This document shows positions 25,802-36,259 of a DNA stretch of 64,000 nt, one piece after another. Below the pieces are notes generated by a model, which saw only the letters and a program-made list of their open reading frames with translations, did not search any database and was not told the DNA's origin. The position numbers and the translations under genes were made by a program. Every line of letters starts with the position of its first letter. Position 1 is the first letter of the stretch. The DNA lies in assembly GCF_023228785.1 (NCBI RefSeq), contig NZ_JALOAN010000001.1, forward strand, positions 1 to 64,000, written 5' to 3'. The DNA comes from Sulfurimonas sp. (lineage in GTDB: Bacteria > Campylobacterota > Campylobacteria > Campylobacterales > Sulfurimonadaceae).

Positions 25802-28800
25802 TTTTTTAACGCTCTGTTTTTTATTTATACTACTGCAAAGTGGCATATATATCAAAGATATTTCTGTACCAAATATTGAAATTAAGAAATTATACATTAA
25901 ATACAACGAAAAACTAAGTATGAGCGTTCAAGAGCTCAAAATCACTAAAGATTCAAAACAAAACAATGATAATTTAAGCGTTGAAACTGTTAGTATGATT
26001 TTAAAATCTCTACTACTTTTTGATAACTGGTTTGAGAGATTTGAAATTAACAAAATAACCTTTAACGATATAGATGCTTCATTTTTGTATATAGATGGTT
26101 CAAATGGATACTTTATTGCATCATCAGAGGACTTTTCTTTAAAGAGTTCTCTTTTTTATGAATCTAACTACTTAAATGCTGAAATTACAGAATTTTCTCA
26201 CTTTAAAAATAAAATAAATGTAGATGGCAACATAATCTTTGATGATGATGAAAAAGAGCTCATCTCCAACTTAAACATTAATATAAACAGTGATGTTTTT
26301 TTAAAAGCTTATGTATTAGCTAATACAAAAAAACTCTTTTATAAGGTCAAAGCAAAAGAGAAGATAAAAAGCCTGAAGCATACTATGGAAATAGTAGATA
26401 TGCCAAAAGAGGTCAAATACTGGGCTTATGATGCTATCACTTTTGAAGACTTAGAGTTACAAAATATATCTGGTTGGCTAGAGTATGAAAAGTTGAGTGA
26501 TGCATATAAAAATATCTTAGTTAAAGCTAGTGCATCTGAGCTAACATATACTTATAATAAGGAACTTGAACCAGTTTTTACACAAAAAACTGAACTAGAG
26601 TTTAAAGAGGGAGTGCTTTACATAAGACCTCAAGAAACTTATCAATATGGTTTTAACCTACAAGATAGTTGGCTAAAGATAGATTTTTCTAAAAAAGAGG
26701 AACTTCTTAGCCTCTTTTTAAATTTTGATGGCAAAGTCAATAAAGATCTGCTCTATCTTTTAAATACTTACAAAATTAAACTCCCAATTTTACAAAATAG
26801 TGGTAGCGTTAAGACTGATCTAAAAATCACGGTAGGTCTCAGAAAGATAGAAATAGATGCTAAGGGTATTTTTTATGTAAATGTGGCAAACTTTAACTAT
26901 TTAGGTTTAGATATTGATGTAAATGAGACCAAAGTTTATCTTGATAACTACGATGTTCGCATACCTAAAATGAATGCAAAGTACAAAGATATAGCTACAG
27001 CTTTGGTTGATGTAGTATATGATGCTAAAAAAAGTGAAGGAAAGATAGATTTTGAGTTACAAGACGTCTCTTTTAATGAGCTAAAATTAAAACAAAAACC
27101 CCTAAAAGCTACTTACTCTATCTCAAATAAACAAGACATAATAGAGATAGAAAAATCTAAATGGAGCTATAAGGATAAATTTCTTGAGATTGATGGTTTA
27201 AATATTTTATTTGACTTAGAAACTCTAAAAGCTCAAGTTCCAACTGCATATCTTAAGATGAAAGGTATAGCAACTATTTTTGCATCTGGTGAGTTAAGCT
27301 TAAACCCATTAAAAACTGATTTTGATATAGATTTGTTAACTTTTAACTTAAATAATGTAAAGATGAATCAGTCAAGTGCTTCTCTAAAACTAGAGTATGA
27401 TAACAGATTCATTATAAATTCAGATGAAGATATTAGATTTAGCGCAAATGGGTTAGATTACACACTTGGCAATACCATACTAGAATTAGATGAAAATGAA
27501 TTTAGGGTTATGTCTTCTAAAGTTAATATAAAAGATTTAGCAGATACAAAATTCAATGCATCTTATGTTTTTGATAAAAACAGAGGTTTCATAAATTTAA
27601 AAGAACTCCATTTTAAAAACGCCGATGTAGGTGAAATTTTTAGTTCAAAAAAAATTTTAAGACTAGATCTAGAGTACGATACTAAAGGTGTAAATATAGT
27701 AGCAAGTGATTTTGATGCTAAATTTAACCTAGAAGATAGTGGTTGGAAGCTAAAATTTAATTCATTAGAAAAACTCTCTAAAAATTCAAAACTACTCTTA
27801 GATAATAATATAACAAATGGTGACTTTAGCATCTATAAAAAAGATAACGAGAAAAACATAGGCTTTTTTGCAAATATAAAGTATCCATATAAATTTTTAA
27901 CTTACAATGACAAACCCATAGAAGACTATGTTATACGTGGCCATATAGATAAAGACACAAGTGATATACTCTTAAATATAAACAATTCAATAGATGCTAA
28001 AATAAGCAAAGAAATAAAAATATGGGCAAATGATATCGGCATAAATATAAATGCTCTACTTAGTTACATAAAAGATAGAAATTCAGAATCAAAGAGTGAA
28101 AAAAATATTATCTTCGACTCAAAAGATTGCTATTTTTATATTGGTGAAAATAGACATATAATCTCAAAAACCATGCAACTACAATATTTTAACAATATAA
28201 TCAACGCTCAGTTAAAACACAGAGCTGGGAATGCTGGTTTTGAGCTAAAAGAGGGTATATTTTATCTATATGGTGATGGTTTTGGAGATGATTTTATGGA
28301 TAAGCTCTTCTATCTGTCTGATTTTAAAGGAGGAGATCTGTCTTTTTCTATGCAAGGTAGTCTCGATGATTATAAAGGACTTATCCATATAAAAAATACT
28401 ACTATTGTTGATTATAAAATTTTAAATAACATACTTGCTTTTGTAAACACCATTCCATCTCTTGTGACTTTTTCTCTACCTGGATACAGTAAAAAAGGAC
28501 TTGAAGTAAACAATGCATATGCAAGTTTTCACTCAAAAGATGATTCTTTAAACTTTAGCGATATCTCGCTTGATTCAAAAGAGATGATTATTGTTGGATA
28601 TGGAACTGCAAATTATATTAAAAACAGCATAGATCTAACACTAAATCTAAAAACAGATTTAGGTAGTAGCGTCTCAAAGATTCCAGTGGTTGGTTATATA
28701 CTTTTAGGAAAAGATAGCATTTCAACATCTGTGAAGGTAAGCGGCGAGTTAACTGATCCAAAAGTTAGTAGCCTTATAGCAAAAGACATCATAGTAGCTC

Positions 28801-28874
28801 CTCTAAATATCATAAAGAGAACTATTTTTCTACCATTTGAGATGTTTAGCGATGATAAAAAAGAGAAAAAATAA
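25731..28874 (+). CDS. AsmA/YhdP-like large envelope protein
   Basis: A 1047-residue protein with one N-terminal membrane segment (about residues 12-36) and a long beta-rich periplasmic region. The C-terminal part, with DLTLNLKTDLGSSVSKIPVVGYILLGKD and VKVSGELTDPKVS, is the conserved end of the AsmA-like/DUF3971 (YhdP) family, now thought to form bridge-like lipid-transfer channels between inner and outer membrane. ATG 25731 has TTAGG 7 bases upstream. The first 50-70 bases overlap the divergent mltG start, and no space for separate promoters is left between the two. Substrate inferred to be phospholipid only by family. Confidence 0.85.
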   Translation: MNDKIIINTISKIHFILISTLSFIFLTLCFLFILLQSGIYIKDISVPNIEIKKLYIKYNEKLSMSVQELKITKDSKQNNDNLSVETVSMILKSLLLFDNWFERFEINKITFNDIDASFLYIDGSNGYFIASSEDFSLKSSLFYESNYLNAEITEFSHFKNKINVDGNIIFDDDEKELISNLNININSDVFLKAYVLANTKKLFYKVKAKEKIKSLKHTMEIVDMPKEVKYWAYDAITFEDLELQNISGWLEYEKLSDAYKNILVKASASELTYTYNKELEPVFTQKTELEFKEGVLYIRPQETYQYGFNLQDSWLKIDFSKKEELLSLFLNFDGKVNKDLLYLLNTYKIKLPILQNSGSVKTDLKITVGLRKIEIDAKGIFYVNVANFNYLGLDIDVNETKVYLDNYDVRIPKMNAKYKDIATALVDVVYDAKKSEGKIDFELQDVSFNELKLKQKPLKATYSISNKQDIIEIEKSKWSYKDKFLEIDGLNILFDLETLKAQVPTAYLKMKGIATIFASGELSLNPLKTDFDIDLLTFNLNNVKMNQSSASLKLEYDNRFIINSDEDIRFSANGLDYTLGNTILELDENEFRVMSSKVNIKDLADTKFNASYVFDKNRGFINLKELHFKNADVGEIFSSKKILRLDLEYDTKGVNIVASDFDAKFNLEDSGWKLKFNSLEKLSKNSKLLLDNNITNGDFSIYKKDNEKNIGFFANIKYPYKFLTYNDKPIEDYVIRGHIDKDTSDILLNINNSIDAKISKEIKIWANDIGININALLSYIKDRNSESKSEKNIIFDSKDCYFYIGENRHIISKTMQLQYFNNIINAQLKHRAGNAGFELKEGIFYLYGDGFGDDFMDKLFYLSDFKGGDLSFSMQGSLDDYKGLIHIKNTTIVDYKILNNILAFVNTIPSLVTFSLPGYSKKGLEVNNAYASFHSKDDSLNFSDISLDSKEMIIVGYGTANYIKNSIDLTLNLKTDLGSSVSKIPVVGYILLGKDSISTSVKVSGELTDPKVSSLIAKDIIVAPLNIIKRTIFLPFEMFSDDKKEKK

Positions 28875-28898
28875 AACTATTAGTTTCTAAACCTCCAC

Positions 28899-28943
28899 AA
28901 ACCTCTCCAACATCCATAAACCTCTCCAACATCCACAAACCCT
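28899..28943. repeat. Short 19-bp tandem repeats
   Basis: The unit AAACCTCTCCAACATCCAT/C starts near 28899 and repeats at 28918 and, partly, at 28937, with a degenerate half unit before. It lies directly after the AsmA-like stop and runs into a REP-like hairpin. Confidence 0.65.
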
Positions 28944-28949
28944 CTCGTC

Positions 28950-28970
28950 ATCCTGAACTTGATTCAGGAT
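28950..28970. repeat. REP-like extragenic palindrome
   Basis: ATCCTGAA-CTTGA-TTCAGGAT forms a perfect 8-base stem with a 5-base loop, embedded in CGTCATCC..GGATCTCA. This looks like a widely dispersed repetitive extragenic palindrome type that I recall from many proteobacterial genomes. It lies between the convergent AsmA-like and lolE genes, where it may act as a transcript terminator or stabiliser. Only one copy is in this window. Confidence 0.6.
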
Positions 28971-29028
28971 CTCATGAGGCTTTAGTGAGTTGATTGAGAT
29001 TGCACGTCAAGTACAGATAAAGCTCAAA

Positions 29029-30231
29029 CTATTCGTTTCTTAAAACTCTAAGAATATCTACTTCACTAGCTTTTTTCGCAGGATAGTAAGAAGATGCTAT
29101 AACTATTACAAAGGCACCTACAACTATAAGAGAGAAGTCTTTAAGACTTAGATCTAACGGAAGTGTGGTTGTAGGATATACATCCTTTGGTAGAGATACA
29201 ATATCAAAAGTACTCAGTACCCATAAACCACTCATTCCTAAAACTATTCCCGCTAAAATACCACTCACTCCTATCACTATACCAAGATACAAAAAGATTT
29301 TTTTGATCTCTATTGTCGTAGCACCTAGGGAGAGAAGAAGCGCTATTTCGCTTCTTCTATTCATAACAGTCATAAGCAGAGATGATATGATATTTATTGC
29401 TGCTATTAAAATAATAAGCATTAGGACTATAAAAAGAGAGGCTTTTTCAAGCTCTAGTGCTGCAAAAAAGTTGACATTATCTTCCCACCAACCCTTAACA
29501 CTAACACTAACTGGCAAATATTCTTTGATTTTTAAAATATCTTTATGAGGATCGTTTGAATATACATGAATTCCATCATATTGATTAGATGCGAGTCCTA
29601 ACATTGCCTGCATAGAAGAAAGAGTTGTGTAGCTATAGGCCTTATCATAAGCACTTAATCCAGAATCAAAAATACCTCTTACCTTAAAACGTTTTATTTT
29701 TGGAGTTACTGAGAGTCCGCCTGGTTCTACATGAGTAAATATATACATAAGTTTATCATCTATATATAAGTTAAATTCATCTTTTAAACTCTTTCCAATA
29801 AGTACATCAAACTTGGAAAATTGCTCTTTTGTTATAACCTTTGCTAAAACACTATTGACCTTTGCTTCATCTTCAAAATTTACACCAAAGATATATCCAC
29901 CTTCTAACTTTGAACCGTTTCTAGCCATAATAGCAGACTGAACATATGGGCTAAAGCTTAGATCTGGGAATTTCGCTTGTAGGTCTAAGAGTAACTTTTC
30001 ATCTACTGCTCCATAAAATTTTGGAATAACAGTTAAAGGATAGTTCATGATGGTAAGCTTTTTTTTAAACTCTTTATCAAAGCCATTCATAAGAGCCATA
30101 GCAACAATAAGAACCATCACACCTAAAGATATACCTAAAAAAGCTAGTAGTGCAGATAAGAAGATAAAAGGTTGGTCTTTGTCAAAGCGAAGAAAACGCT
30201 TGACTAGATAAGGAACTACAGATGCTCTCAA
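29029..30231 (-). CDS. Lipoprotein-releasing ABC transporter permease (LolC/E type)
   Basis: A 400-residue FtsX-family permease. One N-terminal membrane segment (about 22-48) is followed by a large periplasmic MacB-like domain and three C-terminal segments (about 270-395). ALAFLGISLGVMVLIVAMALMNGF and ALLLSLGATTIEIKKIF are typical of LolC/LolE. It extracts lipoproteins from the inner membrane and hands them to LolA, whose gene lies 2.7 kb upstream on the other strand. The ATPase lolD is not in the window. Its start overlaps the secA stop by 4 bases. Confidence 0.87.
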   Translation of the reverse strand: MRASVVPYLVKRFLRFDKDQPFIFLSALLAFLGISLGVMVLIVAMALMNGFDKEFKKKLTIMNYPLTVIPKFYGAVDEKLLLDLQAKFPDLSFSPYVQSAIMARNGSKLEGGYIFGVNFEDEAKVNSVLAKVITKEQFSKFDVLIGKSLKDEFNLYIDDKLMYIFTHVEPGGLSVTPKIKRFKVRGIFDSGLSAYDKAYSYTTLSSMQAMLGLASNQYDGIHVYSNDPHKDILKIKEYLPVSVSVKGWWEDNVNFFAALELEKASLFIVLMLIILIAAINIISSLLMTVMNRRSEIALLLSLGATTIEIKKIFLYLGIVIGVSGILAGIVLGMSGLWVLSTFDIVSLPKDVYPTTTLPLDLSLKDFSLIVVGAFVIVIASSYYPAKKASEVDILRVLRNE

Positions 30232-32822
30232 GAGACACCGTTTCCAGCAAATACCCCCTTTTTAGGACCGCTTTTACCACAGCATTGCTTATATTTTTTG
30301 CCACTTCCACAAGGACACGGCTCGTTTCTAGCTACTTTTTTCTCAGTAGTTTGTGCCTCTTGATTTTGAGAGTGGTTAAATATCATTGCAGCTTCTTCAA
30401 ATTTTCTTTGCATCTCCATTTGTTGTGCTACACTTGCCGCTTCTTCTTCGGCAGAATCCATCCTAAACTGAATAATTTGAAGAGTTTTTATAGTGTTAAA
30501 TTTAATATCTTTGATAAGTTCTCCAAAGAGATTAAAACTCTCTTTTTTATACTCTACTAGTGGATCTTTTTGGTTATACGCACGAAGTCTTATACCAGTT
30601 TTCATATTATCCATAGCGTAAAGATGCTCTCTCCAAGCGCTGTCTAACTCTTTTAGGTATAGCTCTCTTGCAATATCTGAACGAACATCCTCTTCTAGAA
30701 CACTCATCTTATCATCATAAGATTTTTTAACAACTTCTACTAATTTTTCAAGAAGCTCTTCAAACTCTAAAGATGAGTAATCCTCTGCATTTAAGTCAAA
30801 GTTTAACTCTTCTTTTAAAATCTCAGAAACTCTTTTAAGATTAAAATCATCTCTATCTCCACCATCAAAAATGCCACATGTATTTAGTAGGTTGCTAATG
30901 TAGTCAACTCTAATAGCATCAATTCTTGAATAAATATCATACTCTCTGTCTAAGAGTTGATTTCTAAATCTGTAAACGATTTTTCTCTGCTCATTAGCTA
31001 CATCATCATACTCAACGATCTGCTTTCTACCTTCGTAGTGCATGTTTTCAACTTTCATTTGAGCTTTTTCAACTGCACGAGTAACCATTTTTGACTCTAT
31101 ATACTCTCCATCTTCAACTCCAAGTCTTTCCATAATGGACTTTATCTTGTCAGAGCCAAAAATACGAAGAAGATTGTCTTCTAGTGATAAGTAAAACTGA
31201 GTAGTTCCAGCATCACCTTGACGACCTGAACGACCACGAAGTTGGTTATCTATTCGGCGATTTTCATGTCTCTCTGTTCCTATGATATAAAGACCTCCAA
31301 GAGCCTTTACTTCATCTGTAACTTTAATATCAACACCACGACCAGCCATATTTGTAGCAATTGTAACTGCACCCTTAGCTCCAGCGTGCTTAATTATCTC
31401 GCCTTCTTGAGCATGGTTTTTAGCATTTAAAACTGTATGTGCAATTTTCTCTTTCTTTAGTACTTCATGCAGGGCTTCTGATTTTTCAATAGAAGCAGTA
31501 CCAATAAGAACCGGTTGACCAGTTTTTGATAACTTTTTAATAGTCTCGATGACTGCATCAAACTTCTCTTTTTCTGTTTTGTAGATAAGGTCATTTAAGT
31601 CTTTTCTTGTAATAGGAATATTTGTAGGAATAGAAACAACATCAAGAGAGTAGATCTGAGCAAACTCTGTAGCTTCAGTTTCAGCAGTTCCAGTCATTCC
31701 AGCTAGTTTATCGTACATTCTAAAGTAGTTTTGAAATGTTATATCTGCTAGAGTTTGAGTCTCTTCTTTTATCTCAACATCCTCTTTTGCTTCGAGTGCT
31801 TGATGAAGTCCCTCGCTAAAGCGGCGACCTTCACTCAGTCTTCCTGTAAACTCATCAACGATGACTACTTCACCATCATTTACAACATAATCAACATCTT
31901 TTTCAAAAAGATAGTTCGCTTTTAAAGCTTGATCAAGTGCATGTGGAAGAGATGAGTTTTCAACACTATAGAGGTTTTCAACTCCAAAAAGCTCTTCTGC
32001 TTTTGTGATGCCCTCTTCTGTTATAAGAACTACTTTATCCTTCTCATCTACAGCAAAATGCTCATCTTTTTTAAGTTGCATTGCTATGCCATCAGCTACC
32101 TTGTAATCTTCTAGCGTTCTGTTTGTTGGACCTGAAATTATAAGCGGAGTTCTAGCTTCATCGATTAGAATGCTATCTACTTCATCGACTATAACGAAGT
32201 TGTGATTTCTTTGAGCCATATGCTCTGCTGAGTAGCTCATGTTGTCTCTTAAGAAGTCAAAGCCGAACTCATTATTTGTTCCATAAGTGATATCACACTT
32301 GTAAGCTTCTATCTTTTTTTCTGGCTCTGAGTTACTCTCTAGCACCATACCAACCGAAAAACCTAAAAAATTATATAAAAGTCCCATCTCAGCAGCATCT
32401 CTAGATGCAAGATAGTCATTTACTGTAACTAAATGCACGCCTTTTCCAGTCATAGCATTTAAGACTATAGGAAGAGTTGCAACAAGTGTTTTACCCTCCC
32501 CTGTTTTCATCTCAGCGATTCTGCCTTCATGGAGTGCCATACCACCGATTAGTTGGACATCAAAGTGCCTCATATTTAAGACTCTTTTTCCAACTTCTCT
32601 AGTGATCGCAAATGAGTCTTCTAAAACATCTTCCAAACTCTTAACATCATCTAAAACACTTTGCTTTAGTTCGTTAAATGCAGCTTTAAGCTCATCATCG
32701 CTCATCGCTTCATACTTACTCTCTAAAGCATTTATATTACTTACTCTTTTAGCGTACTTTTTCAGTTCACGATCATTTGAAGTTCCAAAGATCTTACCCA
32801 TTAATGCCTGTAGCATTCTCAA
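30228..32822 (-). CDS. secA: Preprotein translocase ATPase SecA
   Basis: An 864-residue motor that drives proteins through SecYEG. MKTGEGKTLVATLP is Walker A near residue 104, VDEVDSILIDEARTPL is Walker B, and TNMAGRGVDIKV and RGRSGRQGDAGTTQF are the second nucleotide-binding domain. The end carries the zinc motif CPCGSGKKYKQCC that binds SecB or lipids. ATG 32822; divergent from lolA with a 147-base promoter gap, and coupled to the lolE-type gene downstream, a pairing that I recall in Campylobacter too. Confidence 0.98.
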   Translation of the reverse strand: MRMLQALMGKIFGTSNDRELKKYAKRVSNINALESKYEAMSDDELKAAFNELKQSVLDDVKSLEDVLEDSFAITREVGKRVLNMRHFDVQLIGGMALHEGRIAEMKTGEGKTLVATLPIVLNAMTGKGVHLVTVNDYLASRDAAEMGLLYNFLGFSVGMVLESNSEPEKKIEAYKCDITYGTNNEFGFDFLRDNMSYSAEHMAQRNHNFVIVDEVDSILIDEARTPLIISGPTNRTLEDYKVADGIAMQLKKDEHFAVDEKDKVVLITEEGITKAEELFGVENLYSVENSSLPHALDQALKANYLFEKDVDYVVNDGEVVIVDEFTGRLSEGRRFSEGLHQALEAKEDVEIKEETQTLADITFQNYFRMYDKLAGMTGTAETEATEFAQIYSLDVVSIPTNIPITRKDLNDLIYKTEKEKFDAVIETIKKLSKTGQPVLIGTASIEKSEALHEVLKKEKIAHTVLNAKNHAQEGEIIKHAGAKGAVTIATNMAGRGVDIKVTDEVKALGGLYIIGTERHENRRIDNQLRGRSGRQGDAGTTQFYLSLEDNLLRIFGSDKIKSIMERLGVEDGEYIESKMVTRAVEKAQMKVENMHYEGRKQIVEYDDVANEQRKIVYRFRNQLLDREYDIYSRIDAIRVDYISNLLNTCGIFDGGDRDDFNLKRVSEILKEELNFDLNAEDYSSLEFEELLEKLVEVVKKSYDDKMSVLEEDVRSDIARELYLKELDSAWREHLYAMDNMKTGIRLRAYNQKDPLVEYKKESFNLFGELIKDIKFNTIKTLQIIQFRMDSAEEEAASVAQQMEMQRKFEEAAMIFNHSQNQEAQTTEKKVARNEPCPCGSGKKYKQCCGKSGPKKGVFAGNGVS

Positions 32823-32969
32823 CCTTAATACAGATTGTTACACACTAGTGCATTCCAATCATCGAAATTGGCGACATTTTAACACACTAATAATAATAAT
32901 AAGCATAAATCCTAAAATGCTATAATGTAAATGAGCCCTTAGATATAATTTTGCAAAAAAGGAACTTCC

Positions 32970-33485
32970 GTGAAACATATATATTTACTATTTTTAAGCT
33001 TCTCTCTTAGCTATGCTTCATTTGATATGTTAGACTCTTTTGATGCCGCTTTTATTCAAAGCGTGACAGATGATAAAGATAAAACTTTAACTTACAAGGG
33101 TCACATAAGTGCTTCAAAGCCACAAAATGCACTTTGGAGCTATAAAGAGCCAATCCAAAAAGATGTCTTTATAAATAGTCGCCAAGTAACCATAGTTGAG
33201 CCTGAAATAGAGCAAGTTATTATAAGAAATATTAATTCTAGTTTGGATTTTTTCAATATGGTAAAAAATGCTAAAGAGATAAAAAAAGGTATTTATGAAG
33301 CTGGATTTGAGGGTAAAATATTTACTATAAATACAAAAGAAAATATTATCGAGTCGATCTCATACATAGATGAGTTTGAAAATAGAGTGAAAATTTTGTT
33401 TTTTAATCAAGTTCAAAACAAAGAGATAAATAAAGATATTTTCATACCAAAGTATCCACTAGGTTTTGATGTGATAAGAGATTAA
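32970..33485 (+). CDS. lolA: Outer-membrane lipoprotein carrier LolA
   Basis: A 171-residue periplasmic carrier with a cleavable signal peptide (residues 1-16, KHIYLLFLSFSLSYA). The LolA-type core is seen in FIQSVTDDKDKTLTYKGHISASKPQNALWSYKEP-like spacing (quoted in part: YKGHISASKP, ALWSYKEP) and NRVKILFFNQVQNKEI. The start is GTG 32970 behind AAAGGAAC. It shuttles lipoproteins from the Lol permease to the outer membrane; gene order with secA and lolE supports the call. Confidence 0.86.
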   Translation: MKHIYLLFLSFSLSYASFDMLDSFDAAFIQSVTDDKDKTLTYKGHISASKPQNALWSYKEPIQKDVFINSRQVTIVEPEIEQVIIRNINSSLDFFNMVKNAKEIKKGIYEAGFEGKIFTINTKENIIESISYIDEFENRVKILFFNQVQNKEINKDIFIPKYPLGFDVIRD

Positions 33486-33516
33486 AAGATGGAGAACTAA
33501 CTCCACCTTTTGCGAT

Positions 33517-36060
33517 TTATGCTAGTTTATAATCTTTTATAAGGTTGAAGTTTAGATACTTATAGATCTCATCTTCTTTTCCAACTATTTTACTAGTTTT
33601 TTCTAAGTATTCCGCTGCAGTTGGAAGGCGACCTAACATCGCACAAACAGCCGCTAACTCTGCTGATCCAAGATATACTTGAGCACCCTTACCTAAACGG
33701 TTATCAAAGTTACGAGTAGAAGTAGAGAAAACTATAGCGTTGTCTTCAACTCTTGCTTGGTTACCCATACATAGTGAACATCCAGGTATCTCAGTTCTAG
33801 CTCCTGCCGCACCAAAGATAGCGTAGTAACCATCTTCAGTTAGCTGTTTTTCATCCATCTTAGTTGGAGGACAAATCCAAAGCGTAGTTGGAACTGGGCC
33901 CTCACCTTTTAAAACCTCTCCTAAAGCACGGTAGTGACCGATGTTTGTCATACATGAACCAACAAAAACTTCATCTATCTTATGAGGTCTGTTTGATGCT
34001 AAAACCTCACTTAGAGTTGCAACATCATCTGGATCATTAGGACAAGCGATGATTGGCTCTTTGATCTCATTTAGATCTATGTCTAAAACAGCTGCATACT
34101 CTGCATCTGGATCTGGCTTCATAAGAGTTGGATTTGCCAACCAATCTTTCATTTTATCTACTCTTCTTTGAATAGTTCTTTTATCTTCGTACCCAGCTTC
34201 TATCATAGATTCTAGTAGAGTTACATTTGACTTTAGGTACTCTATAACTGGTTCATTGTCTAGTAGAACTGTACATGCTGCTGCACTTCTCTCAGCTGAT
34301 GCATCAGAAAGCTCAAACGCTTGTTCAGCCTTTAGAGTTGGTAGTCCTTCGATCTCTAAGATACGACCTGCAAAGATATTTTTCTTGCCCTTTTTCTCAA
34401 CTGTTAAGAGTCCCTCTTTTATAGCTTGATGCGGTATAGCATTTACAAGATCTCGTAGTGTGATTCCTGGTTGCATCTCACCTTTGAAGCGAACTAGTAC
34501 AGACTCTGGCATAGTAAGTGGCATAGATCCAGTAACACCAGCAAAAGCAACTATTCCAGATCCTCCTGGAAAAGATATACCTATTGGAAAACGAGTATGA
34601 CTATCTGCTCCAGTTCCTACAGTATCAGGCAGAACCATTCTATTTAACCATGAGTGAATTACTCCATCGCCTGGACGAAGTGCAACACCTGAACGGTTTG
34701 AGATAAAGTCAGGTAGAGTGTGGTGCATAGTTATATCTGATGGCTTTGGATAAGCTGCTGTATGACAAAAAGATTGCATTACTAGATCTGCATTAAAACC
34801 AAGTGCTGCAAGCTCTTTTATCTCATCACGAGTCATTGGTCCAGTTGTATCTTGAGATCCAACAGTTGACATTTCAGGCTCTACATACATTCCAGGACGA
34901 ACTCCAGCTAGTCCTGAAGCACGACCTACCATTTTTTGAGCTAAAGTATAACCTTTTCCGCTATCTTTTGGTTGTTCTGCCGTTAGGAAAATATCACTTT
35001 GAGGCATTGCTAAAACACCACGAGCCTTAGAAGTAAGACCACGACCGATGATGAGTGGGATACGTCCCCCTGCTCTTACTTCATCTGTTATAGTGTTAGG
35101 ATTTAGTTTAAAAGTAGCGATACATTTGCCATTTTTGTGAGCCTCGCCTTTGTATGGATAAAGCTCTATAACATCGCCCATCTCCATCTCAGAGACATCA
35201 AGTTCAAGTGGCAATGCACCTGAGTCTTCTGCAGTTGCAAAGAAAATTGGTGCGATTGTGCTACCTAAGACTACACCACCAGTTTTTTTGTTTGGAACAC
35301 CTTTTATACTCTCTCCCATGTGCCACTGAACTGAGTTTATACCTGATTTTCTTGAACTTCCAGTTCCAACAACATCTCCAACATAAGCTACAGTGTTACC
35401 TTTTTTCTTAAGATCAGCTATAACACCCATTGGATCATCCATCTTAGCAGTTAACATAGAGTTTGCGTGAACTGGAATGTCTGATCTAGTAAAAGCTTCT
35501 GATGCAGGAGAGAGGTCATCTGTGTTTGTCTCACCATCTACTTTAAAAACAGTTACAGTGATTTTATCTGCTAGTTTTGGCTTTGATGTAAACCACTCAG
35601 CATTTGCCCATGAAGTCATAACTTCAGTTGCAGCCTTGTTACCAGCCTTGTGTAGTTCTTCTACATCGTTAAACGCATCGTAAACAAGAAGTGTGTGTGA
35701 TAGTGCTTGTATAGCTGCATTAACAACATCTTTATTTGAAGACTTTAGTGCATCTATCATAGGTTTTACATTGTAACCACCTAGCATCATACCTAACATT
35801 TCAACTGCTTTTTGAGGTGTTATAGCATCTATTTTAACACTCTCATTTGCAATATCATTTAAAAATGCCGCTTTAACATAAGCTGCATCATCAACACCAG
35901 GTGATACACGATTTGTAAGTAATTCTAGTAATTCATCACTGCATTCGCTCTTAATAAGCTCAATAAGTTCTGCTGTTTGCTCTGCGCTTAGTGGTAGAGG
36001 AGGAACACCTAGTGCTTCTCTTTCATTTACATGTGCTTTATAATCTTGCATAAATGCCAT
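33517..36060 (-). CDS. acnB: Aconitate hydratase B
   Basis: An 847-residue AcnB-type aconitase with its N-terminal HEAT-like domain (residues 1-160) and swivel domain before the catalytic core, the order unique to AcnB. The 4Fe-4S ligands are visible in EVFVGSCMTNIGHYRA and PGCSLCMGNQARVEDN. It isomerises citrate and isocitrate in either direction of the TCA cycle. It is monocistronic and divergent from fumC with a 199-base shared upstream region. Confidence 0.97.
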   Translation of the reverse strand: MAFMQDYKAHVNEREALGVPPLPLSAEQTAELIELIKSECSDELLELLTNRVSPGVDDAAYVKAAFLNDIANESVKIDAITPQKAVEMLGMMLGGYNVKPMIDALKSSNKDVVNAAIQALSHTLLVYDAFNDVEELHKAGNKAATEVMTSWANAEWFTSKPKLADKITVTVFKVDGETNTDDLSPASEAFTRSDIPVHANSMLTAKMDDPMGVIADLKKKGNTVAYVGDVVGTGSSRKSGINSVQWHMGESIKGVPNKKTGGVVLGSTIAPIFFATAEDSGALPLELDVSEMEMGDVIELYPYKGEAHKNGKCIATFKLNPNTITDEVRAGGRIPLIIGRGLTSKARGVLAMPQSDIFLTAEQPKDSGKGYTLAQKMVGRASGLAGVRPGMYVEPEMSTVGSQDTTGPMTRDEIKELAALGFNADLVMQSFCHTAAYPKPSDITMHHTLPDFISNRSGVALRPGDGVIHSWLNRMVLPDTVGTGADSHTRFPIGISFPGGSGIVAFAGVTGSMPLTMPESVLVRFKGEMQPGITLRDLVNAIPHQAIKEGLLTVEKKGKKNIFAGRILEIEGLPTLKAEQAFELSDASAERSAAACTVLLDNEPVIEYLKSNVTLLESMIEAGYEDKRTIQRRVDKMKDWLANPTLMKPDPDAEYAAVLDIDLNEIKEPIIACPNDPDDVATLSEVLASNRPHKIDEVFVGSCMTNIGHYRALGEVLKGEGPVPTTLWICPPTKMDEKQLTEDGYYAIFGAAGARTEIPGCSLCMGNQARVEDNAIVFSTSTRNFDNRLGKGAQVYLGSAELAAVCAMLGRLPTAAEYLEKTSKIVGKEDEIYKYLNFNLIKDYKLA

Positions 36061-36259
36061 AATTAGTCCTGTATTTTAATTTGCAACGATTATAACCTAA
36101 TAAGTAAACTCAAAATAAACAGTGTTACAATAATACACATATTTTAAGTCTATTTCAACTACTATGTTTACTTTAGTAACATCGAAAAACTTATAAAGAA
36201 TTTTTCTACATAACTTTTTATGTTACTATTTACTTTATATATCAGTAATGGAGAATATT

